Shown piece after piece: positions 15,718 through 22,273 of a DNA stretch of 22,273 nucleotides (positions are counted from its first letter, which is position 1; every line of letters starts with the position of its first letter). Source of the stretch: JACNLC01 sp964607375. Its GTDB lineage: Bacteria > Fidelibacterota > Marinisomatia > SCGC-AAA003-L08 > JACNLC01. The stretch covers positions 1-22,273 of the forward strand of contig CAZSJY010000031.1 in NCBI GenBank assembly GCA_964607375.1. Direction: 5' to 3'. A program made the translations under genes and the position numbers. Below the pieces are notes generated by a model. The model made no database searches, had not been told where the DNA came from, and saw nothing but the letters and a program-made list of their open reading frames with translations.

Positions 15718-15931
15718 ACTTCGAAGTGGTGATAAAGCTCGTATTGTAAAACTCGGTGGAGATAATAGACTTCGATCTCGCTTGCTAGAGTTAGGAATGC
15801 AAAAAGATGCTGAAATTGAAGTCGTGAAATATGCTCCATTAAAAGATCCACTAGAGTTGATTTTAAGAGGATATCATTTATCATTACGAGTTAAAGATGC
15901 AGAGAATATAGAAGTAGAAATTTATGAATAA
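15704..15931 (+). CDS. feoA: FeoA, SH3-like ferrous iron transport protein
   Basis: 75 residues of one SH3-like FeoA domain: MKLTELRSGDKARIVKLGG, LRSRLLELGM and LRGYHLSLRVKDAENIEVE are typical. It is a small cytosolic partner of FeoB. I chose the ATG at 15704, which begins with the family start MKLTEL and is preceded by GAGGA. The in-frame ATG at 15680 adds eight residues translated from within fur. It overlaps the fur stop by 14 bases and the feoB start by 8 bases. Confidence 0.92.
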   Translation: MKLTELRSGDKARIVKLGGDNRLRSRLLELGMQKDAEIEVVKYAPLKDPLELILRGYHLSLRVKDAENIEVEIYE

Positions 15932-18053
15932 AAATGGGCTAAATATTGCAATAGCTGGTAATCCAAATAGTGGAAAAACTACAATTTTCAATGCAATTAC
16001 CGGTGCTCGCCAGAGAGTTGGAAATTGGCCAGGTGTTACTGTTGAAAGGAAAACTGGTTATATCAATCAAGGTGAAAATAGATGGAATTTTATTGATTTA
16101 CCGGGCACTTACTCTTTATCTGCTTATTCCCAAGAAGAGGTTATTGCAAGGAATTACATAACTGATGAGAAACCAGATGTGGTAGTCAATATTGTTGATG
16201 CATCTAACATTGAAAGAAATCTATACCTAACCACACAGTTGATCGAATTAGGGTGTCCATTGGTAATTGTGTTTAATATGATGGATATCGCAAAAGATAA
16301 GGGAATTGAAGTTGATATAGATACCTTGTCAACTCTCTTAGGTGCTCCAATCGTTCCCGTTGTTGGCGCAACTGGTGATGGAATTGATGAAATACTAAAT
16401 AAAATTGGTAGAGTTGTAACACACGAATCCAAAAAAAGTAGAGAAATAAAGATTAACTATCATCGTGATATAGAAAATAAAATCGAAGAAGTAAAAAATG
16501 AAATCAAAGAAAATGAAATTTCCGTTAATCAAAGATGGATTGCTATAAAACTACTTGAAAACGACAAAGAAATATCCGGCAAAATATCAATTTCTAATGA
16601 AATTTATGAAAAAGTTAATATAGCTATAGATTACATCGAGAATATGTTCAAAGATAATACTCAAGCTGTATTTTCTAATGCTCGATATGGATTTATTCAA
16701 GGTGCTTTGAAAGAGTGTGTAAAAGTCCACCAAATCGATAGAGTTGATGTATCAAAGAAAATCGATTCAGTTTTGACGAACAAATATCTTGGATTACCCA
16801 TTTTTGCCTTGTTGATGTGGCTAACATTCAAATTTACTTTTGGAGTTGGGCAATATCCGATGGATTTCATAGATAGTCTCGTTGGAATCATTGGTGGATT
16901 TATGAGCAATATTCTACCAAATGGTTCATTACTCCAAAGTCTTATAGTAGATGGAATTGTTGCTGGAGTTGGTGGTATTGCAATTTTCCTACCGAATATT
17001 TTCCTTTTGTTTTTTGTAATTGCCATTCTCGAGGATTCAGGATATATGGCTCGTGTTGCATTTATTATGGATAGAGTAATGCACACAATTGGACTTCACG
17101 GAAAAGCATTTATTCCGATGATGATGGGATTTGGATGCAATGTTCCTGCAATTATGGGAACAAGAATTCTAGAAACCAAACGGGATAGAATTTTAACTAT
17201 TTTGCTCAATCCATTTATGAGTTGTTCGGCAAGATTGCCGGTTTATATTTTAATTGCAGGAGCGTTTTTTCCAACAAACGCTGGAACAATTGTTTTTGGG
17301 ATGTATGTGCTTGGAATTATATTGGCAATTTTCAGTGGAAAATTATTCAGTCATACGGTATTGAAAGGAATTTCTACTCCATTTGTAATGGAATTACCAC
17401 CTTATTTACTTCCAAAGTGGAGTAGCGTAATTATGCACACTTGGGAAAGAGGTTTTATTTTCATACGCAAAATGGGTGGTGTAATACTTATTGGTTCTGT
17501 AATCATTTGGGCTTTAGGGACTTTCCCGCAAGATGTAAAACTCTCTAGAGATTATGATACAGGAATTTCTCAAATTCAAAATCAAATAAATTCTGATAGT
17601 GACAATGTTGTAAATGCCAAAATCCAAGAACTCAAATTTGAGAGAGATGCTAAAGTTATGGAACAGAAATGGATTGGAAGAATTGGTACAACAATTGAAC
17701 CGATTATTCGACCCCTAGGATTTTCATGGAGAGAAGGCGTCGCACTCATCAGTGGTTTTGTAGCGAAAGAAGTTGTAGTTTCGACTTACGGTGTTTTGTT
17801 TGGTGTAGGTAACAATGTTGATGAATCAAATATAGGAATTCGCAAATCATTACTTCGTTCTGGAATGACACCTCTAATTGCATTCGGATTTTTAATATTT
17901 ACTTTGATTTACACTCCGTGTTTGGCAACAATAGCCGCAATAAAAAGAGAAACACAGTCCTGGAAATGGACAGCATTTTCAGTAGGATATTCACTCGTAC
18001 TCGCGTGGGTGTTAGCATTTCTCATTTACCAAATTGGGAGTTTATTTGCTTAG
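15924..18053 (+). CDS. feoB: FeoB, ferrous iron transporter
   Basis: 709 residues. The N-terminal GTPase domain has the P-loop GNPNSGKTT (12-20), switch region VGNWPGVTVE, G3 DLPGTYSL, G4 NMMD (about 117-120) and G5-like GATGDG. A helical regulatory domain follows, to about residue 280. The membrane part, with about eight or more segments, has the gate motifs MGFGCNVPAIMGTR (about 400-413) and NPFMSCSARLPVY (about 430-442), whose cysteines are conserved in FeoB. It imports Fe(II) across the inner membrane under anoxic or reducing conditions. Translation is coupled to feoA by an 8-base overlap. Confidence 0.96.
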   Translation: MNKNGLNIAIAGNPNSGKTTIFNAITGARQRVGNWPGVTVERKTGYINQGENRWNFIDLPGTYSLSAYSQEEVIARNYITDEKPDVVVNIVDASNIERNLYLTTQLIELGCPLVIVFNMMDIAKDKGIEVDIDTLSTLLGAPIVPVVGATGDGIDEILNKIGRVVTHESKKSREIKINYHRDIENKIEEVKNEIKENEISVNQRWIAIKLLENDKEISGKISISNEIYEKVNIAIDYIENMFKDNTQAVFSNARYGFIQGALKECVKVHQIDRVDVSKKIDSVLTNKYLGLPIFALLMWLTFKFTFGVGQYPMDFIDSLVGIIGGFMSNILPNGSLLQSLIVDGIVAGVGGIAIFLPNIFLLFFVIAILEDSGYMARVAFIMDRVMHTIGLHGKAFIPMMMGFGCNVPAIMGTRILETKRDRILTILLNPFMSCSARLPVYILIAGAFFPTNAGTIVFGMYVLGIILAIFSGKLFSHTVLKGISTPFVMELPPYLLPKWSSVIMHTWERGFIFIRKMGGVILIGSVIIWALGTFPQDVKLSRDYDTGISQIQNQINSDSDNVVNAKIQELKFERDAKVMEQKWIGRIGTTIEPIIRPLGFSWREGVALISGFVAKEVVVSTYGVLFGVGNNVDESNIGIRKSLLRSGMTPLIAFGFLIFTLIYTPCLATIAAIKRETQSWKWTAFSVGYSLVLAWVLAFLIYQIGSLFA

Positions 18054-18198
18054 TTCTTTGACAGATATTATTTCTCTATTTATCGTGACTTTATCAACTG
18101 TCTATTTAGTAAAATATGTTTGGAAATCACTAACTAAGAGTAGTAAGTGTATCCAATGTGATTTGAAGAATAGATGTAATAGTAATTATAGGAATTGA
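18046..18198 (+). CDS. FeoB-associated Cys-rich membrane peptide
   Basis: 50 residues from a TTG start. One membrane helix covers about 7-26 (DIISLFIVTLSTVYLVKYVW) and is followed by a basic stretch and a short Cys tail, KCIQCDLKNRC with C35, C38 and C44. Small proteins of this layout directly after feoB belong to the FeoB-associated Cys-rich membrane protein family. They are thought to assist Feo transport, possibly as a FeoC counterpart. GGGAG sits five bases before the TTG at 18046, and the gene overlaps the feoB stop by 8 bases, the same overlap as feoA/feoB. A second TTG at 18058 lacks a ribosome site. Size, helix, Cys spacing and position all agree; the start codon is the least certain part. 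Confidence 0.75.
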   Translation: MLSSLTDIISLFIVTLSTVYLVKYVWKSLTKSSKCIQCDLKNRCNSNYRN

Positions 18199-18521
18199 CT
18201 TTCAAGAAAAAATAAAATATATCTCAAAGATTATTTGCTTCTGGTTTGCAACTGCATTAACAATTTTGAATCCCCAAACATTACGCCATAATTCAATACA
18301 TCTTCAGTATTCATTATGAGCATATATCCCTCGGTTGGATCATTATATTCTGATGCATCTTTATCCTCATTTAACCTAGCGTAATTTACAACAATAATAA
18401 CGATTTTAAGACACTCGCACACATCCGCATTTAACATAATAAAAGGTAACCTGAATTATTTAGTTTTGGCATTCAAAAAACATTTTAGATATTTTATCTA
18501 ATTGTTGTATGTTCGACCGTT
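18199..18521. other. Intergenic region after the feo operon
   Basis: Apart from a doubtful minus-strand frame (listed separately), I see no gene, no strong terminator and no RNA gene. The DNA just before 18522 probably holds the promoter of the exoribonuclease gene, but no clear boxes or ribosome site stand out. Confidence 0.4.
18231..18437 (-). CDS. Doubtful small hypothetical protein
   Basis: A 68-residue frame opposite in direction to both neighbours. It contains VNYARLNEDKDASEYNDPTE and MLIMNTEDVLNYGVMFGDSK, which read like ordinary protein sequence, and a short hydrophobic run near residues 10-18. I recognise no family. The ribosome site is poor (AGG about 12 bases upstream). It is the only sizeable frame in a 323-base gap, so it may be a real short gene, a remnant or chance. 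Confidence 0.25.
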   Translation of the reverse strand: MLNADVCECLKIVIIVVNYARLNEDKDASEYNDPTEGYMLIMNTEDVLNYGVMFGDSKLLMQLQTRSK

Positions 18522-19472
18522 ATGAAACTAACTCAAATTAGAGATTTTGAAGTGGGAAAGTCCATTCAGGGATTTTATCTATGCAAACAAAAACATATTC
18601 GTCGCACTCGAAATGGTGATATTTATGTCGATTTGATTTTGCAGGATTCTACTGGAACCATATCAGCAAAAATGTGGGATATGGTTGATAAATTTCAGAA
18701 TCGCTTTGAACATGGTGACCCTGTTGCTGTAAAAGGTAAGATTGACGAATTTAATAATGAAATCCAACTTACTGTTTCTCAGATAAACTTAGCAACAGAT
18801 GAAAGATATGGAAAATATGGTTATAATCCAGAAGATTTAGTCCGATGTATAAAAGAACAGATTGATGATTTGTTAAATGAATTAAATCGTTTAATTTCTA
18901 GCTTGAAACCTAAAAAGCTATCAGAATTAATCAATAACTTCTTAAAGAAATACCACGATAAGATTATTGTCTTACACGGATCAGAAAACTTTCATCATTC
19001 AGAACGGGGAGGATTTTTAAAACACACAGTTTCAACTGCAATTTTGGCTGAAAAAGTAGCAGATTGCTACCCGATTCTTAATAGAGATTTGCTCATTGCG
19101 GGATGTATTTTACACGATATTGGCAAACTAAAAGAATACGATATCAATCTAGAACCTAACAAAAATGATATTGGGCAACTGTTAGATCATACGATTTTGG
19201 GAAGAGAAATACTACTAGATGAAATATCAACTATCAATAATTTCCCAAACGATTTGAAATTGAAATTGGAACATATAATTGTATCTCATCAAGGAGATCG
19301 ATATCCTAAGAATACTTCAACAATTAAATTTCCTGAAGCATTGATTATTCATTACATCGACAAAATGGATGGACAGCTTGATATGATGCTAAAGGTTATT
19401 GAGGAAGATAACAATCCAGGAGATTGGACGGATTCTAAAAACTATTTTCGCACAGAATTGTGGAAAAAATAG
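18522..19472 (+). CDS. YhaM-type 3'-5' exoribonuclease (OB-fold plus HD domain)
   Basis: 316 residues. An OB-fold nucleic-acid-binding domain covers about 1-90 (DIYVDLILQDSTGTISAKMW, VKGKIDEFNNEIQLTVSQI). An HD hydrolase domain follows at about 155-285: H168 (GGFLKHTV), H198-D199 (CILHDIGKLKEYD), H223, H251, H256 (HIIVSHQG) and D280, all metal ligands expected of the family. This order is that of Bacillus YhaM and Staphylococcus Cbf1, which trim RNA and DNA from the 3' end. The ATG choice follows the conserved start of the OB domain; the ribosome site is weak. It appears to lead a run of plus-strand genes ending with yhbY. Confidence 0.87.
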   Translation: MKLTQIRDFEVGKSIQGFYLCKQKHIRRTRNGDIYVDLILQDSTGTISAKMWDMVDKFQNRFEHGDPVAVKGKIDEFNNEIQLTVSQINLATDERYGKYGYNPEDLVRCIKEQIDDLLNELNRLISSLKPKKLSELINNFLKKYHDKIIVLHGSENFHHSERGGFLKHTVSTAILAEKVADCYPILNRDLLIAGCILHDIGKLKEYDINLEPNKNDIGQLLDHTILGREILLDEISTINNFPNDLKLKLEHIIVSHQGDRYPKNTSTIKFPEALIIHYIDKMDGQLDMMLKVIEEDNNPGDWTDSKNYFRTELWKK

Positions 19473-19521
19473 AGAAAATAGCTTTAAATTTAATGGCTAG
19501 ATTTATAAGAAAGGATTAGCT

Positions 19522-20046
19522 ATGCAACCAAGAAGAATGACAATAATCGGAATTATTTTGTTAGCAGTTTTATCAAGATTTATTCCACATCCACCAAATT
19601 TTACACCTATTATTGCAATTGGATTGTTTGGTGGTGCATATTTTAGAAATAGAATTCTGGCATTTGCTATACCGATGATAGCAATGTTTATTTCCGATTA
19701 CTTCTTAGGATTCCATACATCAATGATTTTTGTATATTTATCACTGACTATGATAGTTGGAGTTGGATTATTTTTACAAAATAAATTCAAAATAGCAACG
19801 ATAATTGGGTCATCAATTGGTAGTGCTATCCTATTTTATTTAGTTACAAATTTCGGTGTATGGGTAGCAGGTGCGTGGTATCCTAAGACGATAGAAGGAT
19901 TGATAGCTTGTTATGTAGCAGGTATTCCCTTTCTGAAAAATACTGTAGCCAGTAGTTTGTGTTATACCGGTTTAGCTTTTGGCGTTTTTGAGTTATTGCA
20001 ACGATTAATCCCAACACTTCAACTGGTTACTGTTAAAAATAAGTGA
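19522..20046 (+). CDS. DUF6580-like integral membrane protein, putative transporter component
   Basis: 174 residues, strongly hydrophobic, with about five or six membrane helices. Recognisable features are the N-terminal LLAVLSRFIPHPPNFTPIIA, the GLFGGAYFRNRILAFAIPM loop and the helix pair ending in GAWYPKT. This resembles the DUF6580 family, often described as a putative transport protein and looking like the substrate-binding membrane subunit of an ECF-type transporter; the substrate is unknown. AAAGGA precedes the ATG by seven bases. Its stop codon TGA shares bases with the GTG start of the next gene. A hairpin terminator lies 27 bases after its stop. Confidence 0.6.
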   Translation: MQPRRMTIIGIILLAVLSRFIPHPPNFTPIIAIGLFGGAYFRNRILAFAIPMIAMFISDYFLGFHTSMIFVYLSLTMIVGVGLFLQNKFKIATIIGSSIGSAILFYLVTNFGVWVAGAWYPKTIEGLIACYVAGIPFLKNTVASSLCYTGLAFGVFELLQRLIPTLQLVTVKNK

Positions 20047-21593
20047 AATTAACAACCCAAATTTGCTTAAAGCACGGAAGTGGAGTTTTCTTCCGTGTTT
20101 TTTTATTTCTATTCTCCTTTCATTTTGTATTTACAGAAAATTACATCTCAATTCCTCTCGATTTAGTTGGTCAGTCTGAATTTTATTTGTCAAGAGAAAA
20201 TCCATTTATATTTTCAGATTATTCTCTAGATGCAATTAAATTTGATGGTTCACTTGGATATCCTTTGGGTAGTTATAAAGTGATTTCTTTTCCAAAAAAC
20301 AATTTACCCGATTCAACCAAAAACATTTCATTTCTAAATTGGAAGCAAGGAGATTATGATTACCGTGAAATTGATATTTGCACAAAATCGGGTTCTGTCA
20401 TTGATGGACAGTTATCCTTTAACGGATTTGGACGATCATTCCCAGGAGTGTATGGTAACTTGGGAACAGGAAATGTACTGCAGAATTACTACCTGAACTA
20501 TGAGAAAAAAACTGAATATTCTAATATAATGGTTGGATCCTTCTATCATCTTGAAAATACAGGTTTACCATTGACAGATGTTGCAATAAATAGAAATTCT
20601 GAAACTTTTAACAATGGAATCCACTACGAACGAAATTCTAATTCTTATAAATATAAACTTACCTCATCTTTTCAAACTGGTTTTGTTACATTAGGTGAAA
20701 AATCCTATGAACACCTTACTGTTTGGAATTCTGCAGATATTGGTTATGATTTGAATAAATACTTCGAATTATTATGTGAATTAAACTCTAAATATTCTTC
20801 AATTCAAATAGACAGTACAGACGATTATTCCTACAGAATCATGCAATTTGGAGGAAAGTGGAAAAGCAAGAAGTATTTCTTTACAATGATGTTGAGTGTT
20901 GACGAAACAAATAATTTGTTCCCACTGTTTAATGCAGGCTATGTTAGCGAAAATATGAATTTAAAGATAACCAGATACTTATCTGGATATTCAGAAATTA
21001 CTGACACGATATCACATAATAATTATATCAGAAATTCCATTGAACTAAAATTTGATTATCGACAATTTTCCCTTGAATCAGATGTTTCTTTGTTAGAGTG
21101 GAATAATCTGTTAATTCCATTGGGTTCAGCTCAATTCAAATTTGTTACTGATAATTTGAAGTGTGAAGTTAATGGGTTTTTTGTTCAATCAGATAAAGTA
21201 CCAATTAATCAGTATTTTACTACAACTATTTTTGTTTCTCCTCAGACAGAATTTCATTTACTGAAATATTTTGAAAAATTGCCAATTGTTGGATTACTAT
21301 CATCAGCACCATCTAAAAGGTTTCGTACATTCGCAGAAATTAATTGGATATACTATCAATCGGTTGGCACTAAACTTCTAAATTATACTTCATTATATGG
21401 ATTTTCAAAAGGAGCAACTCCGATAGAAAATATTTCAAGTCAATTCAATCTATCATTTGGTTTTCAAACGTCGAAATTCAAATTCTCTTACATAATGCAG
21501 AATGTTTTAGACTCGCCAAATGTGATGTTTAATACAATGCAACCATTAACCTCATTCTCATTTTTTGAAGTTGAATGGATGTTTGAAAATTAA
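20043..21593 (+). CDS. Predicted outer-membrane barrel protein with GTG start
   Basis: 516 residues, family not recognised. The start GTG overlaps the preceding TGA (GTGA). A hydrophobic stretch at about residues 15-30 (VFFRVFLFLFSFHFVF) acts as signal peptide. The remainder is rich in aromatic, beta-prone segments (FNGFGRSFPGVYGNLG, LQNYYLNYEKKTEYSNIMVG, YSYRIMQFGGKWKSKKYFFT) and ends VEWMFEN. A porin-like or transport barrel is the best guess. No ATG exists between the GTG and residue 160, and the signal peptide would be lost with later starts, so GTG at 20043 is the only sensible start. Oddly, a strong intrinsic terminator is embedded in the signal peptide codons (20073-20104). Confidence 0.62.
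   Translation: MKLTTQICLKHGSGVFFRVFLFLFSFHFVFTENYISIPLDLVGQSEFYLSRENPFIFSDYSLDAIKFDGSLGYPLGSYKVISFPKNNLPDSTKNISFLNWKQGDYDYREIDICTKSGSVIDGQLSFNGFGRSFPGVYGNLGTGNVLQNYYLNYEKKTEYSNIMVGSFYHLENTGLPLTDVAINRNSETFNNGIHYERNSNSYKYKLTSSFQTGFVTLGEKSYEHLTVWNSADIGYDLNKYFELLCELNSKYSSIQIDSTDDYSYRIMQFGGKWKSKKYFFTMMLSVDETNNLFPLFNAGYVSENMNLKITRYLSGYSEITDTISHNNYIRNSIELKFDYRQFSLESDVSLLEWNNLLIPLGSAQFKFVTDNLKCEVNGFFVQSDKVPINQYFTTTIFVSPQTEFHLLKYFEKLPIVGLLSSAPSKRFRTFAEINWIYYQSVGTKLLNYTSLYGFSKGATPIENISSQFNLSFGFQTSKFKFSYIMQNVLDSPNVMFNTMQPLTSFSFFEVEWMFEN
20069..20104 (+). terminator. Strong intrinsic terminator inside the barrel gene's signal-peptide codons
   Basis: CACGGAAG (20073-20080), a 9-base loop and CTTCCGTG (20090-20097) form a perfect 8-bp stem. 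It can be extended by a G-U and A-U pairs into the seven U residues at 20098-20104. It lies 27 bases after the stop of the DUF6580-like gene, where a normal operon end would be, yet also within codons 11-21 of the following open frame. It may act as an attenuator of the barrel gene. Confidence 0.8.
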
Positions 21594-21609
21594 AGAAGGA
21601 ATATTACAA

Positions 21610-21915
21610 ATGAAAATACTAAGTGGAGCACAAAAACAATATTTACGAGGATTAGCACATCTTTTATCTCCTGTGATATTCATCGGTAGAAATGGAGTAA
21701 CTGCTGGAACCATAGTTTCGACGAACAAAGCCCTCGATGCTCACGAATTGATTAAAGTAAAATTTAATAATCTCAAAGAAAAAAAGAGAGAACTATCCGA
21801 CTTAATCTCTATAAAAACTAATTCAGTAATTATTGGTAGAATTGGAAACATCGTAATATTGTATAAAGAACAATCCGATTCTGAAAAACAAAATATTTCG
21901 CTGCCTGAATTCTAA
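21610..21915 (+). CDS. yhbY: YhbY/CRM domain RNA-binding protein
   Basis: 101 residues, one CRM domain. The family signature LSGAQKQYLRGLAHLLSPVI (4-23), the GxxG-type loop GRNG (26-29) and ALDAHELIKVKF (41-52) are all present. YhbY proteins associate with pre-50S ribosomal particles. I chose the ATG at 21610, preceded by AAGAAGG, over an in-frame ATG at 21565 that lies inside the upstream gene. It follows the barrel gene after 16 bases. An imperfect dyad starts at its stop codon. Confidence 0.92.
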   Translation: MKILSGAQKQYLRGLAHLLSPVIFIGRNGVTAGTIVSTNKALDAHELIKVKFNNLKEKKRELSDLISIKTNSVIIGRIGNIVILYKEQSDSEKQNISLPEF

Positions 21916-21975
21916 AATCCAGAAATTAGCTACTCAGAAAAATAGACTATATTAGAATTTTCAGGGCAAATGGTT

Positions 21976-22062
21976 GTTTTGTGCTATAGAGCCTACCTAA
22001 TTGTCAGGCAATTCACTGATTTTCAGTCGAAAAATGCTGATTTTGGAATTGCTGTGCAAAAC
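21976..22062. ncRNA. Candidate structured RNA or DNA element (three-way junction fold)
   Basis: GCAATTC (22008-22014) pairs with GAATTGC (22046-22052) and encloses two hairpins: ACTGA-TTT-TCAGT (22015-22027) and AAAAT-GCTG-ATTTT (22031-22044). An outer pair, GTTTTG (21976-21981) with CAAAAC (22057-22062), can extend it. A competing hairpin, AATTG-TCAGG-CAATT (21999-22013), would use the left arm of the closing stem. No known RNA family is recognised, and AT-rich DNA forms such dyads fairly easily. Confidence 0.3.
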
Positions 22063-22229
22063 TAACACATAGTTCAATCTAAGTTTTTGAAATTGCTACA
22101 AATAGTCTTTTTCTGTATGAAGTAGGAGAGAGGTAAACATTTCAAATTCCAAAGATTTGATACAGCAAAAAAATAAAGAAGTACAATCAACAGAATTGAG
22201 TCAAAAATCATCATATTTATGACACTTGG

Positions 22230-22246
22230 ATAGACCTTGTTTACAG
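22230..22246 (-). repeat. 17-bp repeat, copy 2 (inverted relative to copy 1)
   Basis: The exact reverse complement of CTGTAAACAAGGTCTAT at 23-39. This copy is in the gene-free stretch 27 bases from the window end. The two copies face each other across the whole window. Confidence 0.6.
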
Positions 22247-22273
22247 ATTTGTAATTTAAAAGTATTTTATTAT

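Larger units (their letters stand above)
21916..22273. other. Gene-free stretch after yhbY with many dyads
   Basis: No convincing gene is seen in 358 bases. CCTGAATTCTAA at the yhbY stop (21904-21915) can pair with TTAGAA-TT-TTCAGG (21952-21965). A nested set of stems lies at 21976-22062 (separate entry). The last 44 bases contain the second copy of the 17-bp repeat. A minus-strand frame open to the window edge exists here but looks like random AT-rich sequence. Confidence 0.5.

Noticed and set aside
16697..17086. 129-codon minus-strand frame opposite feoB.
   Set aside because: It lies within a well-supported feoB and has no family signature.
22075..22272. Minus-strand frame open to the window edge containing SVNKVYPSVINMM and an aliphatic run.
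   Set aside because: It has no recognisable domain, a composition expected of AT-rich non-coding DNA and no visible start; its similarity to the tail at 1-60 is only the 17-bp repeat read in the same frame.
1..22273. The window as a composite transposon bounded by the 17-bp inverted repeats.
   Set aside because: No transposase or integrase is present, the content is housekeeping (tRNAs, nifJ, yhbY) and no target duplication is visible.

Overview
The window is AT-rich chromosomal DNA (about one third G+C by eye) from a Gram-negative (diderm), probably anaerobic bacterium. Two outer-membrane barrel-like proteins, a LolA-fold protein and an RND-type exporter indicate an outer membrane. A full-length pyruvate:ferredoxin oxidoreductase and a Feo ferrous-iron system point to anaerobic life. 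Most genes have clear AGGA-type ribosome sites, which argues against typical Bacteroidota. A less-studied FCB-type or related lineage is possible, but I cannot name the phylum from this sequence. No transposase, integrase or CRISPR array is visible.

Layout. Bases 1-60 look like the last 19 codons of an upstream outer-membrane protein. Bases 307-3288 form a tight SOS cassette, lexA-umuD-umuC-SRAP (self-cleaving repressor, pol V processing subunit, pol V polymerase, abasic-site shield). A perfect 7-bp-arm palindrome lies just upstream, and the cassette ends in a bidirectional terminator. Two tandem tRNA-Ser genes (GCT and TGA) on the minus strand use the same terminator from the other side. The minus strand then carries nifJ (PFOR), a GMP reductase-like gene and an mscS-type channel, in transcription order mscS, guaC-like, nifJ. 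Upstream of mscS is a 54-residue Fis-type helix-turn-helix relic of an NtrC-family regulator.

From 9684 everything large is on the plus strand. First comes a TetR regulator with a dyad at its 5' end, then a LolA-like periplasmic protein, a barrel protein and an 886-residue MMPL/RND exporter: a self-regulated envelope export module. Next is an iron operon: a Fur-box-like site, fur, feoA, feoB and a 50-residue TTG-started FeoB-associated Cys-rich membrane peptide, each overlapping the previous gene by 8 or 14 bases. Then come a YhaM-type OB-fold/HD exoribonuclease, a DUF6580-like membrane protein, a large barrel protein started by GTG inside the preceding stop codon, and a YhbY-type RNA-binding protein.

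The points most worth a second look are: (1) a strong intrinsic terminator inside the signal-peptide codons of the 20043 barrel gene; (2) the unannotated Cys-rich microprotein after feoB; (3) the SOS cassette and its candidate operator; (4) the orphan Fis domain; (5) a nested dyad region after yhbY that can fold as a three-way junction; and (6) a 17-bp exact inverted repeat shared by the two ends of the window.
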